64,000 nucleotides of DNA, taken from Enterococcus hulanensis (lineage in GTDB: Bacteria > Bacillota > Bacilli > Lactobacillales > Enterococcaceae). The notes under the pieces were generated by a model. That model searched no databases, was not told the origin of the DNA, and was given only the letters and a program-made list of their open reading frames with translations. Shown one piece after another: positions 15,703-23,749 of this stretch. The position numbers were made by a program, and so were the translations under genes. Within the stretch, counting starts at the first letter, position 1, and every line of letters begins with the position of its first letter. Location of the stretch: positions 1 to 64,000 of the forward strand of contig NZ_BJED01000002.1 in assembly GCF_005405485.1 (NCBI RefSeq). The letters are read 5' to 3'.

Positions 15703-18105
15703 ATGGCAGAGTTAACACTGGAACCAACAAGAAGAGGAAGTACGGAACGGATCAAACGGCTGCGGGAGATCAGTGACAAGGAATGTACCCCAAGTATTTC
15801 GATGGAACGGGCGGTTTTATTAACTGAAGCGTACAAAAAATGGGAAGGCAAAGTTTCTGCCCCAGTATTACGCGGAAAAGCCTTCAAGTACATCATGGAA
15901 AATCGCACGAACTACATTGAAAAAGGCTCATTAGTATTGGGAGAAAAAGGGGACAAGCCTTGGGCAGCGCCAACATTCCCTGAATTGTGCTGCCACACGT
16001 TAGAAGATTTCGATAATATGCATAACCGCGAGAAAGTTTTCTTCCGCGTTAGTGAAGAAGACCGCCGCATTCAAGAAGAAGTGATCATCCCTTATTGGCA
16101 TGACCGTGCTATGATGACTCGTATGAATCGCCTGCTGCCGGAAGAATGGCATTTGCTGTTTGATGCTGGATTATACACAGAGTTCTTGATGCAGCGCGGC
16201 CCCGGTCATACCGTAGCAGATGGCAAAATGTATCAAAAAGGCTTTGCCGATTTTAAAGCGGATATCCAGCAGGAGATCGACAACTTAGACTATAACAATG
16301 ACATGGAAGCCTTGAACAAACGGGAAGAATTAGAAGGTATGAAGCTGGTCTGCGAAGGCATGATCATTTACGGCAAACGCTATGCGCAGCAATGCCGCGA
16401 TATGGCTGAAACGGAAACCGATCCGCAATGGAAACAGGAGCTGTTGGACCTAGCCGAAGTCTGCGACGTAGTACCGGAGCATGCGCCGCAAACCTTCCGC
16501 CAAGCGATCCAAATGTACTGGTTCACTCATATCGGCGTGACGGTGGAAATGAACAACTGGGATGCTTATTCCCCAGGGAAATTAGACCAGCATCTGGAAC
16601 CCTTCTATGAAAAAGATATCGAAGAAGGCCGTTTGACCCGTGAAGAAGCGCGGGAGCTATTAGAAAATCTTTGGATTCAATTCAATAATCAGCCAGCACC
16701 GCCAAAAGTCGGCATCACCTTAAAAGAAAGCGGCACGTATACTGATTTTTGTAACTTGAACACAGGTGCCTTGCGTCCGGACGGAACCAGCGGCGTAAGT
16801 GATGTCAGCTATCTGATTCTAGAAGTGATGGATGAAATGAAGCTGCTGCAGCCGAGCTCGAATGTGCAGATTTCCCGCAAAACACCGGAGAAATTCCTGC
16901 GTGAAGCCTTGAAAGTCTCCCGCAAAGGCTGGGGGCAGCCGGCGATGTATAATTCTGAGGCGATCTTGGCAGAATTAAGCTATCTTGGAAAATCGGTGGA
17001 TGATGCTAGAGAAAGTGGGATTTGTTCTGGCTGTGTCGAAGTCGGTGTGGCCGGAAAAGAGGCCTATGTTTTAACAGGTTATCTGAATATCCCGAAAGTA
17101 TTTGAGCTTGCCATGAACCGCGGCTACGATCACTACACGGATAAGCAGGTGGGGATCGATGTCGGCGACTTCACTAAAATGGAAACCTACGAAGAAATTT
17201 TCGAAGCCTTCCACGAGGAGCTGCAATATGTGGTAGATGTGAAGGTGGCTGGCAATAACATGATCGAACGGATGTATATGGAGTTCATGCCGGTACCATT
17301 GCTTTCTGTCATGTCTGATGATTGTATCAAGGTCGGCAAGGATTACAATGCCGGCGGAGCACGTTACAACACAAGCTACATTCAATGTGTAGGAATTGCG
17401 ACGATCACGGATTCATTGGCGGCGATCAAGCATAACGTCTTTGAAGAAAAAACCATGACGATGCAAGACTTGCTGGATGCCTGTGAAGCAGATTTTGAAA
17501 ACTATGACGAAATTTATGACCGAGTGTATAACGAAACACCGAAATATGGAAATGACGATGAATACGCGGATACGTTATTACGCGATGTAGCAGCTTCATT
17601 GCAAGAAGTGATCGCGGGCCGTCCAACACCGAAAGGCTCGAAAACAGTAGTTGAATTCTTGCCAACGACTTGCCACGTTTACTTTGGCCAAGTCATGGAA
17701 GCTTCGCCAAATGGCCGCCATAAAGGAATTCCATTGCCAGATGGTATTTCACCAGAAAAAGGCGCCGATCGCAACGGACCAACTGCGGTAATCAAGTCTG
17801 CATCGAAAATCGATCAAACGAAAACCGGCGGTGCTTTGCTGAATCAAAAATTCACTCCTAGCGTAGTAGCAGGTGAAGCAGGCATCACCAACATGGCGTC
17901 ATTAGTTCGCAGCTATTTTGCTCTGGACGGACACCATATCCAATTCAACGTGATCGATCGCAATACTTTGCTGAAAGCGCAAAAGCATCCGAAAGAATAC
18001 GAAAACTTGATCGTGCGTGTTGCCGGCTACAGCGATTACTTCAACAATCTGGAAAAAGCCCTGCAAGATGAGATCATCTCCAGGACAGAACAAGCCTTCG
18101 GGTAA
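15703..18105 (+). CDS. glycyl-radical enzyme, trans-4-hydroxyproline dehydratase-like
   Basis: An 800-residue pyruvate formate-lyase superfamily enzyme. ATG 15703 follows AGGAGG; the in-frame TTG at 15661 overlaps the activase end and has no ribosome site. The thiyl-radical Cys444 and general base Glu446 are in SGCVEVG, and the glycyl-radical loop RVAGYSDYF holds Gly775. Stretches such as MYWFTHIGVTVEMNNWDAY and LQPSSNVQISRKTP recall hydroxyproline dehydratase HypD more than PFL, glycerol dehydratase or CutC. The bases around the Cys differ (GICSGCVEVGVAGKEAY), and no proline reductase gene is near, so the substrate may not be hydroxyproline. Oxygen-sensitive, cytoplasmic. Confidence 0.85.
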   Translation: MAELTLEPTRRGSTERIKRLREISDKECTPSISMERAVLLTEAYKKWEGKVSAPVLRGKAFKYIMENRTNYIEKGSLVLGEKGDKPWAAPTFPELCCHTLEDFDNMHNREKVFFRVSEEDRRIQEEVIIPYWHDRAMMTRMNRLLPEEWHLLFDAGLYTEFLMQRGPGHTVADGKMYQKGFADFKADIQQEIDNLDYNNDMEALNKREELEGMKLVCEGMIIYGKRYAQQCRDMAETETDPQWKQELLDLAEVCDVVPEHAPQTFRQAIQMYWFTHIGVTVEMNNWDAYSPGKLDQHLEPFYEKDIEEGRLTREEARELLENLWIQFNNQPAPPKVGITLKESGTYTDFCNLNTGALRPDGTSGVSDVSYLILEVMDEMKLLQPSSNVQISRKTPEKFLREALKVSRKGWGQPAMYNSEAILAELSYLGKSVDDARESGICSGCVEVGVAGKEAYVLTGYLNIPKVFELAMNRGYDHYTDKQVGIDVGDFTKMETYEEIFEAFHEELQYVVDVKVAGNNMIERMYMEFMPVPLLSVMSDDCIKVGKDYNAGGARYNTSYIQCVGIATITDSLAAIKHNVFEEKTMTMQDLLDACEADFENYDEIYDRVYNETPKYGNDDEYADTLLRDVAASLQEVIAGRPTPKGSKTVVEFLPTTCHVYFGQVMEASPNGRHKGIPLPDGISPEKGADRNGPTAVIKSASKIDQTKTGGALLNQKFTPSVVAGEAGITNMASLVRSYFALDGHHIQFNVIDRNTLLKAQKHPKEYENLIVRVAGYSDYFNNLEKALQDEIISRTEQAFG

Positions 18106-18123
18106 ATCAACGAGGATCAATTA

Positions 18124-18156
18124 AGAGCCAGAAAGCTTATTTTCTGGCTCTTTTTA
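18124..18156 (+). terminator. terminator of the glycyl-radical operon
   Basis: Stem AGAGCCAGAAA (18124-18134) / TTTCTGGCTCT (18141-18151) then a T-run. Confidence 0.9.
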
Positions 18157-18253
18157 TACACAAATTGGTGACACGATTAGAATCTCAAGATTTAAGTAAG
18201 GGCTTTCTGATATAATGAATTGGACATAATGAAAAAGGGGTGCTGATTGATTT

Positions 18254-18952
18254 ATGAATCGTATGCCTAAGTACGAAAAGCAGAGTTTGAGCGACCGAGT
18301 CGTCGCGCATGTTAAAGAGCAGATTCTAGCAGGAACTTTAAAAAGCGGGGATCGTTTAATAGAAACAGACATTTCCACTCATTTTAGGATTAGCCGAGCG
18401 CCGGTGAGAGAGGCGATGCGGATTTTGAATGAACAGGGACTGATTACCTTTTCTCCCCGCAAAGGAAATCATGTGATCGAAATGAACCCGGCCGAACTTA
18501 TGGAAGCCTTTGAGATTCGAGCCTCACTTGAAACGCAGATCCTGCGAAAACTATTGCGGGAACAACGGATCAAAGAAACAGATTTCCAGCAGCTGACCAA
18601 AATTGCACGCGAGATGAACAGCGGTGAAAAGCGAGGTGTAAATGAAGCGGAAAAATTCTTTTTGCTGAATTCGTTGGATCTTTCCTTTCATAAGTATTTG
18701 TGGGAATTGTCTGGAAATGTAAGAAGAGTACAAATTTTAGAGGGGTTGTTTTATCAGCTGCTGATTGTGATGAACGAGGATCTCTCTTCACTAGGTGTAC
18801 TTGAAAAGAAAGCCGAAGAACATTTGAAGCTTGTGGAAGTTTTGCGGGAGAACGATCCATCAGCGGTCGTCCGCGCCTTCCATAATCATATTCAAGATTA
18901 CGTCAAAGTCACTTTACCGAGGGAAGAACAAAACTTTTGTTTAGATTGTTAA
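18254..18952 (+). CDS. GntR family regulator, FadR/FCD type
   Basis: A 232-residue protein: winged helix-turn-helix at residues ~10-75 (the GntR pattern around ETDISTHFRISRAPVREAM) and an all-helical FCD effector domain at ~85-220. FCD regulators often bind carboxylic or amino acids. A TATAAT at 18211-18216 gives it its own promoter after the preceding terminator. The start is ATG 18254 or 18263; the ribosome site is weak. Its place next to the glycyl-radical genes suggests that it regulates them, which is inference. Confidence 0.88.
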   Translation: MNRMPKYEKQSLSDRVVAHVKEQILAGTLKSGDRLIETDISTHFRISRAPVREAMRILNEQGLITFSPRKGNHVIEMNPAELMEAFEIRASLETQILRKLLREQRIKETDFQQLTKIAREMNSGEKRGVNEAEKFFLLNSLDLSFHKYLWELSGNVRRVQILEGLFYQLLIVMNEDLSSLGVLEKKAEEHLKLVEVLRENDPSAVVRAFHNHIQDYVKVTLPREEQNFCLDC

Positions 18953-18966
18953 AAGCAAATGACTAA

Positions 18967-19003
18967 AAAATGAACCGTCCATTATTCGGACGGTTCATTT
19001 TAT
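18967..19003. terminator. bidirectional terminator
   Basis: AAAATGAACCGTCC (18967-18980) / GGACGGTTCATTTT (18988-19001), a perfect 14-bp stem between converging genes. Confidence 0.92.
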
Positions 19004-20493
19004 TTTTTTAAGGCAATTTGCTGTGCGTGAACATTTTTCAAGAAGGTCTGGTCATGTTCGACAATCAGCATGGTTGGTTTGATTTGTAATAAAAGATCTT
19101 CTAATTGCTTTTGATTGAAGACATCTAGATAATTTAACGGCTCGTCCCAAATGTAGAGCTCGGCTTCTTGCGCGAGGGATTTAGCAAGTTCGACTTTTTT
19201 CCGTTGCCCCATACTCATTTCTTCGATCCGATTTTGAAAGACGTTTCGTTCCATGCCAAGTTTTCGCAGATTGTTTAAAAAGGCCGAATAATCCAACTGA
19301 TTCCTCTCAGCGAAGTCTTGCAGCTTGCCGCGGTTGCTTTCGTAATTTTGCCGGACATAGCTGATTTTGGCTGATGGCCGAAGGAGTTCGCCAGCGGCTT
19401 CACCTGCAAAGGTTCCTAATAAATAGTGCAGTACACTAGATTTTCCGATCCCGTTTGGTCCGGTCAGGGCAGTAATTGAGCCCCGTTTTACTTCAAATGA
19501 TAACGGCGCAAACAGCGGTTCCTGCTCTAGATACTGAAGCGTCAGATTTTCAATTTTCAAAAGCTGCGGGTGACGACTGGCTTGGTAGTTCATTGTTAAA
19601 CGATCGACATCCTCTAAGTCTTTTAAAAGTCCTTCCTTTAGTTCGATCTGATCGTACATTCGATCTTCAATGGTTTTTGAACGCTTCATAGTCCGGGCCG
19701 CGCGGGCGCCGATGAAGCCAGTATCAAAAACACCGCCGCTGCCTTTTTCGGATGGTTTGCCATATTTGTCGGTTTCCCGCGACCGCGACCACTCAGCTTT
19801 TTCTGCGGCTGTCTTTTTCAGTCGGCTGACTTCCTTTTTGATTTTTCTATTTTGTGCTAATTCAAATTCATCCCGCAATTTCTTTTGTTCTTCGTAGGTT
19901 GAAAAATTTCCCTGATAAAGTATCAGCTGGCTTTTTTCGATCGCCAAGGTATGATCGGTGACCTGATTCAAAAATTGCCGATCGTGGCTGACAACGATAA
20001 AACCGTCCTTTTGCTGCAAATACTTCGCGACATGCTGGCGTCCTTGCAGATCTAGATGATTCGTCGGTTCATCAATTAATGGAAAAAAATTCTCCTGAGT
20101 AAACAGCAATGCCAACAATACCTTTGTTTGTTCACCGCCAGAAAGGGTCTCGTACGGCTGCCACAATACCTGCGGGTCCAACTGGATCAAGTTCATTTCT
20201 CGTTCCAATTCCCATAGCTCAAAGTCGGCCACTTCCAATAAGGTGTAATACGTTAGCTGATCCGTCATCTCCACAGTTGCGGGAAAATAGACAGGCTGCA
20301 GCGGAAATTGGATTTCTCCCTGATACGCATGCTTTCCCAGCAGCAGCTGCAGCAAGGTGGTTTTGCCGCGGCCGTTACGACCAACTAACCCTAACTTCCA
20401 ACTACTATCGATCGTTAAATTCGCATCGTCAAATAATAAATCAACCTGCTTATCAAAGCCAAAGGTCAAATGTGTAATTTTAATTGTAGACAT
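19000..20493 (-). CDS. lsa: ABC-F ribosomal protection protein, Lsa family
   Basis: A 497-residue soluble protein with two ATPase domains and no membrane segment. NBD1 has Walker A GRNGRGKTT, signature LSGGEQTK and Walker B IDEPTNHLD; NBD2 has GPNGIGKSS, signature MSMGQRKK and WDEPLNYLD. A charged linker (around KKEVSRLKKTAAEKAEWSRSR) is the antibiotic-resistance domain that reaches into the ribosome. Length and NBD1 wording fit Lsa(A)-like proteins, which protect the ribosome from lincosamides, streptogramin A and pleuromutilins. ATG 20493 has a GGGGGT site; an upstream in-frame start at 20517 is less likely. Drug spectrum is not established. Confidence 0.88.
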   Translation of the reverse strand: MSTIKITHLTFGFDKQVDLLFDDANLTIDSSWKLGLVGRNGRGKTTLLQLLLGKHAYQGEIQFPLQPVYFPATVEMTDQLTYYTLLEVADFELWELEREMNLIQLDPQVLWQPYETLSGGEQTKVLLALLFTQENFFPLIDEPTNHLDLQGRQHVAKYLQQKDGFIVVSHDRQFLNQVTDHTLAIEKSQLILYQGNFSTYEEQKKLRDEFELAQNRKIKKEVSRLKKTAAEKAEWSRSRETDKYGKPSEKGSGGVFDTGFIGARAARTMKRSKTIEDRMYDQIELKEGLLKDLEDVDRLTMNYQASRHPQLLKIENLTLQYLEQEPLFAPLSFEVKRGSITALTGPNGIGKSSVLHYLLGTFAGEAAGELLRPSAKISYVRQNYESNRGKLQDFAERNQLDYSAFLNNLRKLGMERNVFQNRIEEMSMGQRKKVELAKSLAQEAELYIWDEPLNYLDVFNQKQLEDLLLQIKPTMLIVEHDQTFLKNVHAQQIALKK

Positions 20494-20527
20494 AAAAAAT
20501 ACCCCCGTTTGTTTCACTAAGGAAACA

Positions 20528-20563
20528 AAAAAATCCTAACCAATTTTCAGGAAAGGACTTAGG
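20528..20563 (-). terminator. attenuator-like terminator in the lsa leader
   Basis: Read leftward, CCTAA (20559-20563) pairs with TTAGG (20535-20539), with further inner CC/GG pairs, followed by seven T. It stands between a possible leader ORF and the lsa start, so it must be read through for expression. Confidence 0.6.
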
Positions 20564-20580
20564 GGTGAGAGGTCTTTTTT

Positions 20581-20670
20581 CTAAATAGTGGTAGATAGCA
20601 GGACAGCTAGCTCATTTGAAATGAAAACATTTTTCAAAACCGTGAAAAATGTCTTTATTTTCGTACGCAT
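20581..20670 (-). CDS. possible 29-residue leader peptide upstream of lsa
   Basis: An ATG at 20670 opens 29 codons (beginning MRTKIKTFFTVLKN) ending just before the attenuator. A second ATG five bases earlier encodes only MVCVRK. A hairpin, ACATTTTTCA / TGAAAAATGT, lies within the leader. Antibiotic-resistance ABC-F genes in Firmicutes are often controlled by ribosome stalling on such short ORFs (family knowledge). No strong ribosome site is seen, so translation is uncertain. Confidence 0.35.
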   Translation of the reverse strand: MRTKIKTFFTVLKNVFISNELAVLLSTTI

Positions 20671-20911
20671 ACCATTCTGCTAAACTGCTTGTTCACTATC
20701 TCCGAAAAAAAGTTTATCACCGGTTCATGCTTGGCAAACTGCGAAAAGCATAACTGGCAAAAAAGAGACCACACCTTGAAAGCCTAAGCCAATCCTGAAA
20801 ATCTGCGCACTAATCCCATCAATTTTCGTTAACTGATGTTCAGTTTGCAGCTTCCAACATTCGCTTAGTTTTTCAATGGCATGATCCCTCGTTTCAATAT
20901 TAGTTGATTTC

Positions 20912-20940
20912 ATTAAAACAAAATTTTCTGATTTTGTCAA
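20912..20940 (-). promoter_or_regulatory. promoter of lsa
   Basis: Read leftward: perfect TTGACA (20935-20940), 17 bases, TTTAAT (20912-20917). It implies a transcript leader of roughly 400 bases before lsa. Confidence 0.7.
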
Positions 20941-21143
20941 AAAAAAATACGGACGCAGCCGCTTCCCCAAACATGCTACGCCCTGGAGTGATCCTCGATA
21001 AACGAGGCGAAGAAAATTTATTCTTCTATTATTATATTAGCATATTTCAAGAAAAAAAAGTCTTTTAAACCCTTGAGAAAAGTTAGCAGTGGAGCCGCTG
21101 CCAAAAAGTTTGGTACAATGGGTTCAGAAATGGAGGTGGTGGG
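20941..21143. other. rest of the lsa/GH13 intergenic region
   Basis: A short CCTCG/CGAGG hairpin lies at 20994-21008 and an AT-rich block follows. A TACAAT at 21114-21119 may be the -10 of the GH13 gene, but no fitting -35 is seen. Nothing else recognised. Confidence 0.4.
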
Positions 21144-22892
21144 ATGAATTATGCAGGAATTTATCATCGTCCCGAGAGCGAGTTCGCTTTTCTTTATACG
21201 AAAGATTTGATGCGGATTCGCCTGCAAACAGCCCGCAATGAAATAAAATCCGTTGGTTTGATCAGCGGCGATTTTTATACCTTTGCGGAGGAGAAATGGT
21301 ATCACACCCAGCAAACAATGAACAAAACCTATACGACCGATACGCATGATTATTGGGAAATCGAAGTGACCGCACCGCATCATCGCTTGGCGTATGCGTT
21401 TTGTATTACGGATTATGCTGGAACACAGATTTTTTATACCGATCAAGGAATTTTTGAATACGAAGAGGATCGTTTAGCGCGGGACTATTTATATTTTCGG
21501 ATGCCGTATTTTCAAGAGATCGATCGGTTTAAAGTGCCGGATTGGGTAGCAAAAACGGTTTGGTATCAGATTTTTCCGGAACGCTTTTATAATGGTGATC
21601 CATCGAACGATCCAGACGATGTGTTAGCCTGGGGAAGTGAAAAGCCCACCCGCGAGAATTTCTTTGGCGGGGATTTGCAGGGTGTCATCGACAAGTTGGA
21701 TTATTTGGAAGACTTGGGTGTCAACGGCTTGTATCTCTGTCCGATCTTCACTTCGCCGTCGAATCATAAATACGATACGGTGGATTATTATGAAATTGAT
21801 CCGCATTTTGGCAATAAGCAGCTGTTCCGCGAGCTGGTGGAAAAAGCCCATGAGCGCGGAATTCGCGTTATGCTGGATGCAGTATTCAATCATCTAGGCT
21901 CCAGCTCGCATCAATGGCAGGATGTGATTTTGCATGGGGAGGAATCTGCTTATGCTGATTGGTTCCATATTGATTCCTATCCACCGCGGTATACAGCGAT
22001 TCCCGATTCGGAATATGCGAAAAATTTGAATTATGATACCTTCAGCTTCAATCCACACATGCCGAAGCTGAACACTGCCAACCCCGAAGTCCAAAATTAT
22101 TTATTGGAGATTGCGACCTATTGGATTCGCGAATTTGATATTGACGGCTGGCGGCTAGATGTAGCCAATGAAGTCGATCATCATTTTTGGAAGGAATTTC
22201 ATGAGGCGGTTTTGCAGCAAAAAGAGGATTTATATATCTTAGGGGAAATCTGGCATTCTTCACAGCGCTGGCTGCAGGGGGATGAATTTCACGCGGTGAT
22301 GAACTATGCTTTCACCGACAGCATCAAAGCCTTTTTCGTGGAGCAGACGATCTCAATCTCGCAAATGATTTTCGGAATGAATCGTCAGCAGCTGCTTTAT
22401 CGCGATCAGACCAATGAGGTCAGCTTTAATTTGCTTGATTCCCACGATACGCCGCGGATATTAACGTTGTGTCAAGGGAACAAAGAGCTGATGAAGGCAG
22501 TCTTAACTTTCATGTTCATCCAAAAAGGCACGCCGTGTATTTATTACGGCACGGAGATCGGGATGGAAGGCGAGATGGACCCGGATTGCCGCCGCTGTAT
22601 GATCTGGGAAGGACAAGATGAAGAGCTCCAGACCTTCTTCAAGCAACTGATTGCTTTACGGAAGCAATTTTCTGAAGTATTCAGCTATGGCACCACGACT
22701 TGGCATTATGATGATGATAAAAAAGCCTTCTCATTGACGCGAAGCTATAAAGAAAAAACATTGATCGCGACCTTTAATGAAGGCGAGTCCTTTGAGGTTG
22801 AAAAGAATGGTCGACGCGTGTTTGGACAGAATTATCATGAGGGCGAGGAGTATCAGCTATTATCTCATGGATTTGTGATTCAGGAACAGTAA
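21144..22892 (+). CDS. GH13 neopullulanase/cyclomaltodextrinase-type glycosidase
   Basis: A 582-residue cytoplasmic alpha-glycosidase with an N-terminal CBM34-like beta domain (residues ~1-120), a (beta/alpha)8 barrel and a C-terminal beta domain. Catalytic residues are Asp339 (GWRLDVANEVD), Glu368 (LGEIWH) and Asp435 (LLDSHDT). The family hydrolyses maltodextrins, pullulan or cyclodextrins. Without a signal peptide it must act on imported oligosaccharides, but no maltodextrin transporter gene is adjacent. A GGAGGTGG ribosome site precedes ATG 21144. Monocistronic. Confidence 0.9.
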   Translation: MNYAGIYHRPESEFAFLYTKDLMRIRLQTARNEIKSVGLISGDFYTFAEEKWYHTQQTMNKTYTTDTHDYWEIEVTAPHHRLAYAFCITDYAGTQIFYTDQGIFEYEEDRLARDYLYFRMPYFQEIDRFKVPDWVAKTVWYQIFPERFYNGDPSNDPDDVLAWGSEKPTRENFFGGDLQGVIDKLDYLEDLGVNGLYLCPIFTSPSNHKYDTVDYYEIDPHFGNKQLFRELVEKAHERGIRVMLDAVFNHLGSSSHQWQDVILHGEESAYADWFHIDSYPPRYTAIPDSEYAKNLNYDTFSFNPHMPKLNTANPEVQNYLLEIATYWIREFDIDGWRLDVANEVDHHFWKEFHEAVLQQKEDLYILGEIWHSSQRWLQGDEFHAVMNYAFTDSIKAFFVEQTISISQMIFGMNRQQLLYRDQTNEVSFNLLDSHDTPRILTLCQGNKELMKAVLTFMFIQKGTPCIYYGTEIGMEGEMDPDCRRCMIWEGQDEELQTFFKQLIALRKQFSEVFSYGTTTWHYDDDKKAFSLTRSYKEKTLIATFNEGESFEVEKNGRRVFGQNYHEGEEYQLLSHGFVIQEQ

Positions 22893-22911
22893 ACTATTAG
22901 AATAATGAAAC

Positions 22912-22951
22912 AAAAAGATCGGCTAAGCAATCACTTAGTCGATCTTTTTTT
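22912..22951 (+). terminator. terminator of the GH13 gene
   Basis: AAAAAGATCG-G-CTAAG / CTTAG-T-CGATCTTTTTTT around loop CAATCA. Confidence 0.88.
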
Positions 22952-23032
22952 CAGCTTGGCAACGAGGTTGAAGGGAGCCATGCACTTTTGTGGTATAGTA
23001 GGAGCATCAGCGAAGAGCTACGGAGGAAAAAA

Positions 23033-23536
23033 ATGAATAATAATGATATATTGCTGCGATTAAGGTACGCGTTAGATATTAAGGACACCGATATCATCAA
23101 GGCTTTTGAATTGGGCGGTCTGGGGGTTTCGCGAGAAGAAGAAAGAGCGATGCTGACTAAGGTACACGATCAGGTATTTGAAGAAGATGACAGCTTTGAA
23201 AAAAATGTTTACGAAAAAATGATCAATAATAAACTGCTGGATACCTTTTTGAATGGCTTTATCATCCTAAAACGGGGCGAGCCAAAGAACCCAGTACCAC
23301 AACCAAAAAATGGTGAAGTTAAACATATCAACAATGTGTTATTGAAGAAGGTAAAGATTGCCTTGGCCTTGACCAGCGACGATATGCTGGATATTTTAGC
23401 CAGAGCCGGTGTTTATCCTTCAAAAGGCGAGCTTGGCGCGATCCTGCGTAAAGAAGGGCATCGTAATTTTAAGCCCTGCGGCGATAAATATGCCCGCAAC
23501 TTTTTAAAAGGCTTAGCTTTGTATTACCGAGATTAG
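23033..23536 (+). CDS. DUF1456 family protein (YehS-like)
   Basis: A 167-residue protein with two tandem DUF1456 repeats, each carrying an LRYALDIKDTDIIKAFELGG-like unit (residues ~5-70, and ~97-160 as KIALALTSDDMLDILARAG). The family is widespread in bacteria and of unknown function. ATG 23033 follows GGAGG; the in-frame upstream frame from 22988 lacks a ribosome site. It has its own terminator and lies just before the ppdK gene, without a shared transcript. Confidence 0.88.
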   Translation: MNNNDILLRLRYALDIKDTDIIKAFELGGLGVSREEERAMLTKVHDQVFEEDDSFEKNVYEKMINNKLLDTFLNGFIILKRGEPKNPVPQPKNGEVKHINNVLLKKVKIALALTSDDMLDILARAGVYPSKGELGAILRKEGHRNFKPCGDKYARNFLKGLALYYRD

Positions 23537-23543
23537 AATCAGC

Positions 23544-23579
23544 AAGACCAATCTTTTACTCAAGGTTGGTCTTTTTTTT
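23544..23579 (+). terminator. terminator of the DUF1456 gene
   Basis: AAGACCAATCTT / AAGGTTGGTCTT followed by eight T. Confidence 0.88.
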
Positions 23580-23680
23580 GCCCAAAAACAGAAAGCTTTT
23601 ACTGTCTATCTTAGATAAATCATCAGTTATCACTTTTAAAACCTCATATATGCGCATAATAAAATTATATAAACATCTTA

Positions 23681-23709
23681 TTGACTTTGTATAATCATCG
23701 TATTACACT
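23681..23709 (+). promoter_or_regulatory. promoter of ppdK
   Basis: TTGACT (23681-23686), 17 bases, TACACT (23704-23709). A TATAAT at 23690-23695 offers an alternative -10. Confidence 0.5.
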
Positions 23710-23749
23710 GGAATCAGGTTAAATAAAATTATTTTAAGAGGAGAAGCGC

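Noticed and set aside
20725-20970. 81-codon leftward ORF upstream of lsa
   Set aside because: Its start lies before the lsa promoter and it has no ribosome site; it is probably chance in the leader.
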